Shown piece by piece: positions 32,786 through 45,459 of a stretch of 64,000 nucleotides of DNA. Source of the stretch: Halichoerus grypus (taxonomy: Eukaryota; Chordata; Mammalia; Carnivora; Phocidae); the NCBI RefSeq assembly GCF_964656455.1, contig NC_135726.1, positions 21,525,168-21,589,167 of the forward strand. The letters are read 5' to 3'. A program made the translations under genes and the position numbers. The notes below the pieces were generated by a model. It made no database searches and was not told the DNA's origin. It was given only the letters and a program-made list of their open reading frames with translations. Within the stretch, counting starts at the first letter, position 1. Each line of letters opens with the position of its first letter.

Positions 32786-33610
32786 AAGAGATTGTTAAGT
32801 GACCCACTTATTGAGGAAGAAAAGAGAAATCCCAGCTCTCATTATTCTGTTTATGGGACTTAAGAAGGGCTGTTTTTGGCTATGGTAAGATTTTTATTTG
32901 CAGCACAATTAGTTTTATTTTGGAATGTTAATGAGAAAAGAAATAGGATAATTTTGAAATAAATATAGTGAGCTAAATTTATTTTAGATACCAACAATTG
33001 GGGATATTAACTTGTTACTCTAAGTCCCTACCTTTTGTAATATTACAGAATTTTCATCTTGTAACCATGATAAAATTAGCATTGGGGCTAGCTTCTCAAT
33101 AGTTGGCTTCAAATATTGTCATAGTTGATTCAAATTAGGTAAATTTTCAAAGCTTGGCAATAGCACAGGATTTGGGCCAGTTAGATTTGGCATTGCTTTC
33201 TCACTCTCAACTTATTAAATCATTTAACTTCTCTCAGGCTTGGAATACCTTATATATTAATTGGGATTTTTAATATTTTTAATATATGACAGCCTGTATG
33301 CTAATATATATTAATAATCTTTCTCAGTGCTAAGTCTAAAGTAGGAATCTAACAAAGGATACCCTACTATGTATTAAGACAGGTTTTCTTCAGGAGCTGT
33401 TGGGAACAAAAACATATGAACTACTCCCACCAATATGAGAAATCAGGGAACAATTGTGCATGCTTGCATTTTATGGGGGAGTGGGCTTGTGAGACAATTA
33501 ATTTAATCTACTCTGAAATCGATGCCTACTATAAATACATTTTTTTAAGAAAAAAGTATAATTGCTAGATTAAAAGTAATCTACTGGATGAGAAGATCTA
33601 CTTTCATCCA
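32786..33610. other. No recognisable feature
   Basis: AT-rich, unassigned. Confidence 0.4.
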
Positions 33611-33614
33611 AAGC

Positions 33615-33800
33615 AGTTTGGTTTTGCAGGAAGATACTGAATTTAAAGTCAGAAGGATCGATCACTTAATAATCATGGTCTTTGAGAATTATTACCGTCC
33701 TTAATTTTCAACTGCTAAGATAAGTAGGAATAATAATCTTAGCTCATAATAATGTAGGAATTGATTAAATAATGTATATAAATTTCAGAAAGAATATGAG
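33615..33800 (+). mobile_element. MIR SINE fragment
   Basis: 'gaatttaaagtcagaaggat' (5' half) then 'ctaagataagtaggaataat' and 'gaattgattaaataatgta' (3' half). Confidence 0.6.
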
Positions 33801-34115
33801 GACATAATTAGTTCTCACTGCATGTTAATATTACTTCCTCTCTGCCACAGACTGGGTTACCACTTAGAAAGAACCTGAGTCAAGGCTTGCATGATGGTAG
33901 TTGATTTGGGAAAACTGTATGAGAGAAGGAGTGGGAGACTGGAAAGTGTGAGGCGGAGGGGAGAAAAGAGCCAATATGAAATGTCATGATGGAGGTGGAT
34001 AGCGCTGTTGGCCGTTGGGGACCACTTTCCTTTGGAACTCTTGGTGAAACAATGAAGAGGAGCAGTATGAGCTTCAAAATTGTCCCCCTGATAATAGAAT
34101 TTATACATGTTTATT
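33801..34115. other. Unassigned sequence
   Basis: Moderately GC-richer purine-rich stretch; minus-strand open frame 34,108-33,857 (83 codons) has no recognisable domain. Confidence 0.4.
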
Positions 34116-34128
34116 CAAAAACTGTTAT

Positions 34129-34248
34129 TAGAGCACCTGGCTGGCTCAGCTGGTAGAGCACGGGACTCTTGATCTCAAGGTTCTGAGTTCCAGCCCCACA
34201 TTGGGTGAAGAGATTACTTAAAAAAAACAAAAAATCTCAAAAACAAAA
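34129..34248 (+). mobile_element. tRNA-Lys-derived Can-SINE (short form) with duplication
   Basis: 'agcacctggctggctcagct', 'gttctgagttccagcccca', A-rich tail with CAAAA units. Flanked by CAAAAACTGTTAT at 34,116-34,128 and 34,249-34,261. Confidence 0.88.
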
Positions 34249-34616
34249 CAAAAACTGTTATCTCTTTTTAGTCCAGGGCTGTCGCATGTTGTTAAATGTC
34301 CTGTCTTTTCAAGTTAGTGAGAACTCCTAGGTGCTGACTGAAAGCCTGCATGTGTTCAAAACTTCAGTACCAAAGCAGCTCTGGAGAAGAATGCCCTGGT
34401 TGTAGCTATAGTAGTCAGGTTACATGTGAGCAAAGCTGTTTGCCTTACCAATTCCAAAAGTAATCTGTGGTCTAAGAGGATGTCAAGCAGGAACATAATG
34501 GGGCACCAATTCAAACAAACAATGTTAAATAGACTGTGTTCTCACATATAGACACATGATGCCCCTCACCCTCTGGCTCTTCTCTTTCCTTTTAAATATT
34601 TTATTTAATAATCGAT

Positions 34617-34813
34617 TTTTTTTTTAAGATTTTATTTATTTATTTGACAGAGAGAGACACAGCGAGAGAAGGAACACAAGCAGGGGGAGTGGGAGAGGGA
34701 GAAGCAGGCTCCCTGCCGAGCAGGGAACCCGATGCGGGGCTTGAACCCAGGACCCTGGGATCATGACCTGAGCCGAAGGCAGACGCTTAACGACTGAGCC
34801 ACCCAGGCACCCC
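34617..34813 (-). mobile_element. Can-SINE (arctoid type), reverse
   Basis: Starts with poly(T) and 'aagattttatttatttattt', ends 'gagccacccaggcacccc', the reverse of the SINE head. The duplication is near AATCGATT on both sides. Inserted into L1M sequence. Confidence 0.93.
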
Positions 34814-34925
34814 TAACAATCGATTATTGAGGTATAATTTACATATAGTAAAATTCACTCTTTTCAGTGTTTTGACAAACACATAAAGTGTGTTTATCAT
34901 TCATTGCAATTCAGTGAAGTGCTTT
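34814..34925 (-). mobile_element. Old L1M 3' end, reverse
   Basis: 'attgaggtataatttacata', 'agtaaaattcactcttttca' and 'gtgttttgacaaacaca' are the antisense L1M tail; the target of the preceding SINE. Confidence 0.7.
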
Positions 34926-35144
34926 ATTATTAGATCAGCCTGAGGACATCAAGGACAAATTCTCTGCCATTTTATGTCTTTTCTTTGATTATAACATAAC
35001 AGCCTCAAAGGGTCATGGAATAGAGAAGCATATTCCTTCTGGAAATAAGAAGCAAAATATATGTTGGATCAGCAAAATGTTACTAACTACTGAAGCAGGA
35101 TAAGCAATACATGAGTTTTCTCTGAGCTCTTCTACCTTTGTGTA

Positions 35145-35315
35145 TGATTATATATATTAATGATGTATATCTTATATAATAACATATAATATATAATTAT
35201 AATTATCCATATTATATAAATTACGTTATATTTTATATATAATTAATAGTAATTCTATATACACACACATGCATGCATGCACATATGTGCATACACACAT
35301 ACACACATATATATA
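35145..35315. repeat. AT-rich / (CA)-(TGCA) low-complexity tract
   Basis: TATA-rich, then 'acacacacatgcatgcatgc' and CATACACA units. Compound decayed microsatellite. Confidence 0.85.
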
Positions 35316-35868
35316 GCCTATGACTATAGAAAATCCTATAATATGAGAGAATGAGGGGGAAAAAACACTGACAATAGTAGCCAAAATGCATCTAGGATAC
35401 AGTTATATTCTTATTCTATTTCTAGGAGGAGTTTATACCTGAAAATGCTTTTCAAATTTTGACATTATACCATCTACAAAGTTAAACCCATTTATTCAGA
35501 CCAATCCAGGCTTTAAGGCAATTGACAGTCCAGGTATCACAATATATACACATAGTTCTTCCAACAGCCAGATTTGGGGATGTTCATTGTTTGAGGAAAA
35601 AAGGAAGAGATGAAGATAGAGAAGGTGAATGGTCATAGCCTACAGGCTTTGCATTTTATAAGGTTCGAAAAATAAATCTACCAGCCACTTTCACAAGGAC
35701 TTTTGATTAATTTTTATTCTAATTAATGGGAGAAAAAAAAGCCCTGTTTTTCCCTTGGATGACAATAGGATGCTGTCCCTTGCACACAATGAAAGGAAAT
35801 CTGAAAATGTTTGAGTTGCTATGTCTGAAACTCTTAGTTTTAACTGATAAAATTCCATTTTTGCAAAG
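35316..35868. other. No recognisable feature
   Basis: Unassigned AT-rich DNA. Confidence 0.4.
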
Positions 35869-35869
35869 T

Positions 35870-36080
35870 TGTTTTGTATTTAACTTAATCTCACATAAGT
35901 CTTAAAACACCCCTGAGAAATCATAAGGGTATACAAAGTTAAACAGAAGAGCTCAAAGAAAATCCATGTACACGTTACCTCTCTTTGTAAAGAAATTGAG
36001 AACTGACTTGACCAAGTTCAGGCAGTTTCTGTCGGGTAGGTATAACACTCAGGCCTCATGAATCCCAGCCTCAAACTCTC
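35870..36080 (-). mobile_element. MIR SINE, reverse
   Basis: 'tttgtaaagaaattgagaac' then 'ttgaccaagttcaggcagtt' fits a reverse MIR core. Confidence 0.5.
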
Positions 36081-38845
36081 TTAGCTACATATGGGGTAGA
36101 TATAACTACATAGTCATATCAAATAAATTTTAAATTTCCATTATATAGTGTTTAAATAAAGGGAGGAGTCAGATTACTTTCAAACAAGTCAGAGAATTAA
36201 TCCACCAAAAATGACTTAAGACTTACTGTGTTTTGCCATATATACCCTTGTGAATAGTGTCTCTCAGGCCTCTAATCTTCTTTTTTTCCCCCCATATGAC
36301 ATATCTGACACTCTTACAAAAAGTTTTGCCTTGAATGAAAAATGGAAGACTTGTATTTTCACTTGATGGCTGTAGAGAATGGTAATTGCATGAAACCTTT
36401 CTCTCCACTTGTAAGAGAAATAAATGATCTCTGGTTACCAGAAGCAAGAAGCCATGTTAAAAATGTAAATGGTAAAAATAAAGCAAACAGACAAGTAAAC
36501 ACAAATGAAACTAGATCCTTTCCCAATGGTTGACTAATTTTGAAACAGATGGCCTAATTAAAGACTCTGAAAGAACAAGAGAGACCCATGTTCCAAAAGA
36601 GAAATAAGATGATTATAGCTCTGGGCTGAAAATAAGATTTAGTGTTATAGAAATAACAACTATTACTCTAATGGCTTTGGATAGTCATCTTATAAGAAAT
36701 AGGGTTAATCTGATATTGGAAATGAAAGTTCCCATTGAAAGTTGAATCATTTCAGTAAAGTATAGAGGAGCTTGAATAAAATAAGATCTCTATTGCCAGC
36801 AAGAAAGGTCTTGTGGCCAGCCAAAAAAGTCTTTCCTGTTAAAGCAAAAGCAAAAACAAAACTTGAATGTAAGTTAGCAAAAGTGAGTTGGGGTAGAAGT
36901 ATAACCTTGGAACAATGACCCAAAGTCTTACAAAATATATAGGTTATCTTCAGACTGTTGTTAAGAGTTAGAACTAGCAATGAAGAAACCAAGGTTTCTC
37001 AAGGAAGCTGATACAAACTCCCCAAATCACAAATCAGTGGCTTAACTATTGAGTATTCAAATATATGTATGGGAAAGATTCAAATATCACAGAGGAATTA
37101 GAGCCATTGACTTCCAATTTCCCTTCTAATGCATGGATGTTATGACTTTTAAATGTATTGAACTCTCTTTTCTTAAGGAAGGGAAAAACACAAAAGATAT
37201 ACAAGTATATCATTTTGTAAGTACGCTCCAGATGGTACACATAAAACATTTACTTTTCCTAAGTTAACACATCTATGATTCACCTCATGAAGAAAAAAAA
37301 AAAAAAAAAGATACTTTTCATGGGAATTGGTATGACAGTCCTCACAGAAATGTCATCCTACCTGATTTAGTTGTTAACCACCGACAGGTTAATTGGAAGG
37401 CAATATACATTTATATGTGAAAACTTAGTTTCCATGACTGGATAAGAATAAACAATAAGGAATTTAAATGATGGAAATATAAAGGCTTTGACAAGTCTTG
37501 AAACTTTTTGTTTAATTGCTCTAAACCTCCATTTTTAAGATCTAGTATAGTGCTCCTGCATCATATATATTCAAGATGTCTTGACAGATTAATACATGAA
37601 TGAGTAAATATATATGTAATCTTTGGTAAGTACCCTAGCATTCCACTTTGTTCCAAGCCCTGTGATGTTGGGGTGGGGGGCATGGGATAATTTTTTTTAA
37701 TATAATAAAGGAAGATACAAGATTTGTTGTAAGAGGAATACTTTTCTAGTGAGCATGTGGAGAGGAGTGAAAGGTGGCAGAACACGGACTGAATGGTTAG
37801 TCCACAAAAGTGGAAATAGTAAGTTCCACTAAAAAAGTTTATGTAAGAGCTGTGAGAAATCAAGAACTAGGTGATAATTCTGTCTTGGAAATAAATTTTG
37901 CTACGTACAGTGAATATTCTGAGGACAATGCTGATTAGTTTATGATGATATATATGTTTTTTCTATTTTCATTTGTTTTGTTTTTCTCCTATAGTATTTA
38001 TATAGAAATGAGGTCATATTCCTGTTTTCTCCATAAATTTCCCAGCAATAGTACATGATTGCTTAGAAAATAGAAATTTAATAGTAGACCAGTGTTTTAA
38101 AAATTGTGTTAAAATTGTGTTAACTGTGCAATTCACATCTGTTTAACATCTGCTAAATACCAAGTGAACTTCTATCTCCTGAACTGGATTACACACTGAA
38201 ATAAGAAAGTCTTTTTTTTTTCTTGTTGTCACTCCACATGACCCCTAAAATAGCCTCTTTCAGGTCAGCATAGCCACAATGGAGGGTTTCAGTAGCTTTC
38301 TAGGCACGTATTACAGTTACAGAAGATTTTCACATAATCAAAGTTGGATATTTCTAGAGAGATCAAAAGAGACAGTGAAGTGGAGAGCAGGTGCGCCAGC
38401 CTTCTTCGAGGATCTGAGAATGCAATTAACCAGCAAATGAGCCCTTGTAAAACCAGGCTTCCTGAACAGATGAGCACAACAAAAGCCACCGAGAAATGAG
38501 GTGGCCAAGGGCCACTCCTGAATGGAGTGTGCACATGGGCATCTGCCCCTGTTCTTGAACTTTAGGAAGAGAGAGAGAGAGATTCAATAGAGACCAAAGT
38601 CAAAACAATTATGCAAATATAGGGGATTCCAGGAGGAGATGAAAGATTAGATTGCTTTCACAAAGGCTCTTGTAACAGTAGAGATTTTCTCTTTTCTCTC
38701 CCAATAGTACCAACTTAGGGCTAAAAAAGATGGTTGCTAACAGAAGCAACCCAAGCAAAATTAAAGAGCATCACAGATTAATCACTCAACATTAATATGA
38801 CAAATCCAAAAGCTACTTCAGTAGGAGATAAAGTTGCAGTCACAA
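36081..38845. other. Long stretch without recognisable genes
   Basis: About 2.8 kb of AT-rich sequence with an 18-A run near 37,292. 36,955-37,035 may be a decayed MIR. 38,270-38,600 is locally GC-richer without a known element. The short frames here show no domains. Confidence 0.4.
38830..38845. repeat. SINE target-site duplication, left
   Basis: AAAGTTGCAGTCACAA, identical at 39,031-39,046. Confidence 0.95.
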
Positions 38846-39030
38846 GGGCGCCTGGGTGGCTCGGTTGTTGGGCGTCTGCCTTCGGCCCGGGTCATGATCC
38901 CAGGGTCCTGGGATCGAGTCCCGCCTCGTGCTCCCTGCTCGGCGGGAGGCCTGCTTCTCCCTCTCCCACTCCCCCTGTTTGTGTTCCTGTTCTCGCTATC
39001 TCTCTCTCTGTCAAAAAAAAAAAAAAAAAA
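38846..39030 (+). mobile_element. Young Can-SINE (arctoid type)
   Basis: Head GGGCGCCTGGGTGGCTCGGT, B-box-like 'ggatcgagtcccg', CT-rich middle, then a pure poly(A) tail. A perfect 16-bp duplication and retained CpGs indicate recent insertion. A-box and B-box relics derive from tRNA-Lys; it is not a tRNA gene. Confidence 0.96.
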
Positions 39031-39049
39031 AAAGTTGCAGTCACAAAAT

Positions 39050-39480
39050 ATGTCTTAGGTTTGCCATCCTTAGTGTATATATAGAATGGAATAATATTCA
39101 GCCAGAGAAGGAATGAATTACTGATACATGCTACAACTTGACTGAATGTCAAAACATGACACTAAGTGAAAGGAGCCAGGCACAAAAGGTCATAGGTACT
39201 AGAGTATGATTCTGTTTACTTGAAATATCCAGAATAGGCAAATCCATATAGAGGCAGAAAGCAGACTGGAGATTGTTAGTTGTTGGGGCAAAGGGGGGGA
39301 CGAGTAGTGACTACTTAATAGGTATGGGGTTTCCTTTCGAGGTGGTGAAAATATTTTTGAAACATTTACGTAATTAGTGGAGTGTTGCACAATATCGTGA
39401 ATATATTAAATACCAGTGGATTGTACACTTTACAGTGGTTCATTTTATTTATGTTAATTTCATCTTCATTATTTTTAAAC
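39050..39480 (+). mobile_element. Old L1M 3' end
   Basis: 'gaatggaataatattcagcc', 'gaattactgatacatgctac', 'gaaatatccagaataggcaa', 'tggattgtacactttacagt': L1M ORF2 C-terminus and 3' UTR. The SINE at 38,846 lies near its 5' side. Confidence 0.85.
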
Positions 39481-39739
39481 AACAAAAAAACAGTATTTTG
39501 TGTCTTTACTCTACTTAGGTGTTTGCAGATTTAAACTGGGTTACTCCCTCATTGTCAATTTCTCTCACAACTCATTCTCTCTACCTGGAAAACTACCTTT
39601 CCTGTTTTAATGGATAAGCTCTATTTCTAGTTCTATGAATTTCTTCCTTGTCAACTCTCTTCTCTTGGTTTCAATATTCTATCCAATAAAACTGCAGCAT
39701 TTGGCTTAGCAAACACAGATATACTGTTTCTGTGTATCT

Positions 39740-39860
39740 GTGGCTATAAATCAGAAAATCTGCATCTACATTTTCCTTCTGCTATTATAAAGCAGATAAT
39801 TTTGGGCAAATTGGTTCATTTATCTGGGTCTGATTTATTTCAAATGCTAAATTTATTTTA
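39740..39860 (+). mobile_element. MIR fragment (weak)
   Basis: 'tttgggcaaattggttcatt' then 'tatctgggtctgatttattt' resembles the MIR centre. Confidence 0.45.
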
Positions 39861-39999
39861 TTATTGCTTAAATTAAAGAACTCCCTAGGGCTTACATTTA
39901 ATATCTAATTGCTTTATGTGGGTTTAATCACTAAAACACTATAAAATCAATAAAAATTCAACTGCCAGCAATAAGGTAGTGATGTGATAATAATCATGC

Positions 40000-40215
40000 T
40001 TCATTCATTCAATAAATACTCTGTGCACATATTCTGCCCTGTCCCTGGGAATATAAATATTATCGACAACAGATACAGCCATTAATCCACTGGATGTATT
40101 AGACACATGTAGTTTATGATGATGATGATGGTAATGATGAAAATATTTATTACTATACTTTAGAAACCCTCTAAGAAAAAAAGACCAATAGATAAACAAT
40201 AAACAAGGCTAATGT
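40000..40215 (-). mobile_element. L2 tail, reverse
   Basis: 'cttcattcattcaataaata' then 'tgccctgtccctgggaatat' and 'aatagataaacaataaacaa' fit a reverse L2 3' end. Confidence 0.55.
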
Positions 40216-40362
40216 AAAACATGTTTGTAAGTCAATTATTTGATGCATTTATTTATTCTAAAAATACATTTAGAAAAATGATTATGTAAGATCTTGTCAA
40301 ATAGGTTTGTGGATTACTGGGTTAAAGTTATGTAAGCTCCATTATTGCAGTAATTTTGAAAG

Positions 40363-40365
<3 letters not shown>

Positions 40366-40411
<46 letters not shown>
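40366..40411. repeat. Pure (TA)n microsatellite
   Basis: Forty-six bases of uninterrupted TA. Perfect (TA)23 can extrude as a cruciform and is expected to vary in length. Confidence 0.95.
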
Positions 40412-40417
<6 letters not shown>

Positions 40418-40499
40418 TGCATTTGATTTCCATTTTGCAGATAAAGAAGTAAGGGCAAATGACTACCACTTAGGAAGGACTTCTTCTGACCTAGGCATT

Positions 40500-40660
40500 T
40501 GCACATTCAGAATCTTGTTCAATATTTACAAGTGAGACAGGTGTTATTTTAGTCATTAGAAAGCTGATGAGCTAGAAGGCAAAACAAGCTAGCTAAGGTG
40601 CCAAATTCCATATATCTCAGAAGTGACAGATTTGGGTACCATATCTGATTTGACTCAGGA
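40500..40660 (-). mobile_element. MIR SINE, reverse (weak)
   Basis: 'acaagtgagacaggtgttat' and 'gatgagctagaaggcaaaac' followed by 'tatctcagaagtgacagatt' fit a reverse MIR. Confidence 0.45.
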
Positions 40661-41285
40661 CACAACCTAACTGTATCGGACCATACTGATTTCAGGTGAT
40701 GCTTCTTCCAACCCCTACCTCTAGCAGAAAAGGAGATCTTTGTTTGCCTCGCCCAAGTCCATAATTCTGTTCTGGGCCCAACTGGGCACTCATACCCTGC
40801 ACAGACCTGTGATGCTATTCTGCCAGATCACTTGGAAGCATACCATTAAGCACACATTCTGCCCTTCAAATCAATTCCCCACATTGCTCTCCAAGAACAC
40901 TCTGCACAGCTAGGCAGTGAGGCTTCATATTAATCATGTTTTCTAATTATTAATTTATTAGAACAAGGGAGCTGAACACCTGGCAACGTTTACATTTGCA
41001 ATTAGGGAAGCGGCCTCACTCTAGCAGAAGTCTGATTTTATTGCTTGCCTTTGCCTTGTAAAACTAAGTTTGCCCGGTGGTGAAGAAAGTTATATTAATA
41101 TAAAAAATGATAGTGCTGGAAATAATCTCTTTCCCCACTTTCCAATGGGGCAAATGTTACACTTGAAACTTACTTCATGATGCCATTGTTAGGGGGAAAT
41201 AAACAATATACTGATATAATAATCTCATTCTTTAATTCAGGAATTCTTGGTTGAATCCTTGCTATATCCATGTGTCTGTGACTGG
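40661..41285. other. No recognisable feature
   Basis: Unassigned; 40,680-40,920 is somewhat GC-richer than its surroundings. Confidence 0.4.
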
Positions 41286-41289
41286 CACT

Positions 41290-41480
41290 GACACCATGTT
41301 AAGAACATAAGTTCAAAAACCTGTGATCACTTCCTAAGTTGCACTAAACACTCAGAGCCTCCATGCTGTTCCTAAGAAATGGAGATAATATCTATTTCAT
41401 AGGTGTTTTTGAGGCTTAAAATGGATATAAGCATAGCACCTAACTCGGATGTGAGTCATACCCAATACTAGTTAGCTTCT
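41290..41480 (+). mobile_element. MIR SINE
   Basis: 'tgatcacttcctaagttgca', 'cctaagaaatggagataata', 'taggtgtttttgaggcttaa', 'gcatagcacctaac': MIR in forward order. Confidence 0.65.
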
Positions 41481-42450
41481 CAGCCTCCCCATCTCACTTA
41501 GGTATGGTAATCATATAGATGAAAAACATAGCCCATAGTCACAGGTTTTCAATCAAGTACAGAGGATAAGGTAAATTAAAATAATAATAATAAAGTGTAT
41601 AAACTGATTAGTGTCACAAAATACTAATCTATGTGAATGAAAGGTAATTTTGGATATGGGCATAGTTTTCTAAATATATATTGTATTTAGGAATGGGAGA
41701 AGGGAACTAGGATTAGAATGCATTTACATAATGGATAGCTTTACAATGAGCCTTAGGTGGCTAAAATTTATCCTACAGCCAAATTATTCCATTGACAGCC
41801 AAGAGTCATGCTTCATGGAGTTTAATTTAGCCATTGTATACCTTGTGGGAGAGCAATTGAGAAGGAGATGAGAAACCCAATTGGAATACTCTATAATTGT
41901 AATATCTTAGATGATGCCAAGTCCTCCAACTTTCTGGATTCACTCTCTAAAACATAAACTCCCCAAAAGAACATTTCTCTCCTTTGGAAGAAAATTCCAA
42001 ACCTCCTGTAATCAGCAGTCCAATGGCATCAGATGTTAATATTAAAACATCTCTGTCCTGCTGCAAGGACTTCAGGCTAGTGATAATGATGATCCAAATA
42101 AGGGCAGTGAAAATGGAATTAAGAAAACACATGGAAAACTTCCTCTCCTATGGGGTGACAAGCTCTCAGAGCCCTGTGTGCAAATTAAGATTTGTATAAC
42201 TGAATTCTTTAAAACAAACATGTGGTAAACTACCTTCCAAAGGAATGGATAACATTGAGGAACACTTCTGAAGCTACTGGTAAATATATTGAACAGGATA
42301 CAAGTTGAAATAAAAGAACACAGTGAGAAATCATCAGTGTTACACTGGGCAAGCTACTTCATACCTTATTTCTATGAGGAATGATATTAACCTATGAATA
42401 CTATATGTCATTATATATATGAAGTTTTGAGCGTAACACTAGGCACATAG
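41481..42450. other. No recognisable feature
   Basis: Unassigned. Overlapping frames at 41,947-42,199 on both strands show no domain. Confidence 0.4.
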
Positions 42451-42451
42451 T

Positions 42452-42655
42452 ACTTTTTTTTCTTTTTTTTTTTTTTTTGAGAGAGAGAGCATGGGGAGTG
42501 GGGAAAGGGCAGAGGTAGAGGGAGAGAGAGAATTTTAAGCAGACTCCATGCCCAGCACGAAGTCTGATGGGGGGCTCGATTTCATGACCCTGAAATTATG
42601 ACCTGAGCTGAAATCAAGAGTCAGATACTTAACTGACTGAGCCACCCAAGTGCCC
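42452..42655 (-). mobile_element. Can-SINE (older), reverse
   Basis: Poly(T), 'gagagagagagcatggggag', 'gggctcgatttcatgaccct', ending 'ctgagccacccaagtgcccc'. Flanked by TAGTAC on both sides. Confidence 0.9.
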
Positions 42656-43600
42656 CTAGTACATTTTCAATAAGATTATGCATTTGTGACATAAAATGTA
42701 ATCTAATACATAAAATTATAGTATTAAAGATGTTTTATGAATTTCTCTTGACCAGAAAATTTTCAGTAAGATTTTTTTTTCCTATGTATAAGGGAAAAAA
42801 ATCAATAAAAAAGTGATTTGGGAAAAATACTACATACTTGTTAATTCGTAGTGGATCCCAGAAAAAAAGAAAAAGAGAGAAGAAATAAATCTTACTTATA
42901 GGGGATGGAAAGTAAGCAAATTTATTTCTACATATCACCAAGATTTGAATAAAGATGCACTTAAAAAGAGATACCAAGCAGCTGAATTGTTCACCTGGTG
43001 GGTATCCAATTGCCCTACATGGGAAGTGCTAGCTACCTGCATGGAAAACAGATGTTATCACTTTTACTTAATGTGGTAGCAGGAAGTTGGTGAGGATAGA
43101 AATTCTGTGTTATCTCTAATGTTGTGATTTTTACTGCTTAGTAATGTTTCAAATCTGTGTACACCTGGAGGAGACAAGATCATTTATTCATTCTTTCTTT
43201 CTTTGCTATATCCACATGCTACATCACATTTACTGTACTCTGGGTATTCATTTTCACCAATATAGGAATGCCAGCAAAATGCTGGCCTCCTTCAGAACAC
43301 CAGCTGGATCTCTAAACCACAAGGATTTCTCAGACTGAGACATGACCTCCTCTTGTAGAGGTTACTCCGTCCAAAGCCAACACACATAAAAATCTGTCCC
43401 AATAGTACGTGACCTCTCTAGGTATACATTGTGCAACTGCTGACTTTATCTAGAATGAAAGAGGAATTCTTTAAATTCATTATTTCCCAGTTTCATAATT
43501 GTGAAGACTACTTACCAGTTCCAAAATCCTTCTGATGAAGTCAGACGTGTGACTCATTGGTCGTATCTTTTTCAAAGTATCTTATCACAATAGCAACAAT
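42656..43600. other. No recognisable feature
   Basis: Unassigned; includes a short TTTC run near 43,193. Confidence 0.4.
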
Positions 43601-43604
43601 AAAA

Positions 43605-43775
43605 AATAACACTACCAAAATTACCATTTATCAAATATTTTGTTTGGTCAGGGAAATGTGCTGAGTGCTTTACCTATGTTACTTGCTTTAACGCTAACTG
43701 CTGTAGTATTGAAGGATGAGGAAATTAAGGAAAAAAAGTGATTAGGTTAATCAGTCACATATCTAGAAAAAGACT
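43605..43775 (-). mobile_element. MIR SINE, reverse
   Basis: 'tgtgctgagtgctttaccta', 'aaggatgaggaaattaagga' and 'ggttaatcagtcacatatct' follow the reverse MIR order. Confidence 0.65.
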
Positions 43776-43819
43776 AAATAGTATTTAAAAGAAAAATGAC
43801 ATAGAAGTTGTTCTAGGAA

Positions 43820-44040
43820 AACTGATTCAGATCCTGAAACCAGATTACCTGTGTTCAAATTCTGATTCCAAAATGTTACCTCTTGCCATATTTTTAAAAT
43901 AAAATTGATTATAACAGTCCTTACCTCATAGAGTACCTATGAGGATCAAGTAAACAGGTGTAAAGTGCTGATTGTGTGGCTAGGTGAATAGTAAGTGCTA
44001 AGTGTATTAATTATTATTATTATTAATATCATAATTAGTG
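43820..44040 (+). mobile_element. MIR SINE
   Basis: 'gaaaccagattacctgtgtt', 'caaattctgattccaaaatg', 'acctcatagagtacctatga', 'gtaaagtgctgattgtgtgg': near full-length MIR. Confidence 0.7.
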
Positions 44041-44083
44041 ATTATAGCCAAGATTCTTCTTTGTTTTCAAAAACTGATAAGCT

Positions 44084-44285
44084 GGGGCACCTGGGTGGCT
44101 CAGTCGTTAAGCGTCTGCCTTCGGCTCAGGTCATGGTCACAGGGTCCTGGGATCGAGCCCCACATCGGGCTCCCTGCTCAGCGGGAAGCCTGCTTCTCCC
44201 TCTCTCACTCCCCCTGCTTGTGTTTCCTCTCTCGCTGTGTCTCTCTCTCTCAAATAAATAAATAAAATCTTAAAAAAATTTTTTT
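44084..44285 (+). mobile_element. Can-SINE (arctoid type)
   Basis: 'gggcacctgggtggctcagt', 'tgggatcgagccccacatcg', CT-rich middle, 'caaataaataaataaaatct' tail. Flanks AAACTGATAAGCT (44,071-44,083) and AAAGTGATAAGCT (44,292-44,304) form a duplication with one mismatch. Confidence 0.95.
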
Positions 44286-44304
44286 TGAAAAAAAGTGATA
44301 AGCT

Positions 44305-45455
44305 GAAGGATGCTGTGAGCTGTACAGGATGAGGATTTCTTTTACTTTTCATCTCAAATCCTAGAGTAAAGTGAAACCTGAACAATTGTACATATTACCA
44401 TTCCTCTGCTCTTTTTATAATACTCGGTCTTTTACATTCAGTGTTTGCATTAAATTAGATAAACTTCAAGAAGAATGAAGACACTAATCACTTTCTTGAG
44501 TACAGTGGCTTAATCTCTCTTGTCTTGAGGATTTTCTAAACTTTGGTCCATGGGGAAACTTTTTTTTTTTCCTGTAGGGTAATGATGGCACTCTAGGTGG
44601 TTTTTCCTTGATTGAAGAATGAATTGATGTCAGGGCAACAGTCAAGTCAGCACCTTGGGCTCTGCTGCAGGGAGCCCCAGTGACTTAGGAGTTGGAGGGA
44701 GATTGTCTCTAGGTGGGATAAGCATTCTGAAGAGCTGACTTCCAACAGAACACTTGTAGGAGGAGAAAATGATATATTAGTCTCAGACCTCTTAACTGTA
44801 CACTCTTAAATTTCTCCAAGTTTCCAAGAAACCTAGCTTCCACTGTGCTCCTGGCTGTTAGTGAGGAAACTCTGGCCATTACTGTGACAGCTACTAAACT
44901 TGAGAAAGATATGCGTACACATGGCAGTATTTGTAGTAATACAATACAAAATGCAGAAAAATGTTGATAGTATTTCAGAATGTATGACACACATGAGTGT
45001 GTACATGTGTGTATTTCTATATCAAATAAATATTGGAAGCAAAAACATGACAACGACACTAGATTATGGGCTTTATTTTTTCTCCCTTATATTGCATAAT
45101 CTCTTTCATTCTCCAATGAACATAATTGTATTTATAATCAAAAACAGTATGAACAAAAGCATTATGTACAATAAAACCTTCAGAGTTAATAGTAAATATC
45201 TAAAATTGAACATTAATTCTGTTTGGAGGATAGTTTGGTATTTGCAAACAGTGAAAAACTAATGATCTACTCTGGAGAAATATATTCTTCAAAATAAATT
45301 ATAAAGAAAGAGGAATTATAAGGGGGGGGGAAACACTATGAGGCCTTTGTTTCTCTACAAAGTTTAACATAGAAAAATGATAGTAAGATAAACCAGGCTG
45401 TGAAAGGAAATACATTTGTGTAAGTGGCATTTTGAGCTTACCAGTAAAATCAGTA
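44305..45455. other. Mostly unassigned
   Basis: About 45,090-45,165 resembles an L1M 3' UTR tail ('cattctccaatgaacataat'). Opposed frames at 44,709-45,059 (-) and 44,900-45,262 (+) show no domain. Confidence 0.4.
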
Positions 45456-45459
45456 CACA

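Noticed and set aside
38846..39030. tRNA-like A and B boxes in the SINEs
   Set aside because: These are tRNA-Lys-derived SINE heads without a foldable complete cloverleaf; not functional tRNA genes.
44709..45262. Opposed frames of 116 and 120 codons
   Set aside because: Overlapping frames in AT-rich DNA with no domain; partly L1M 3' UTR-like sequence.
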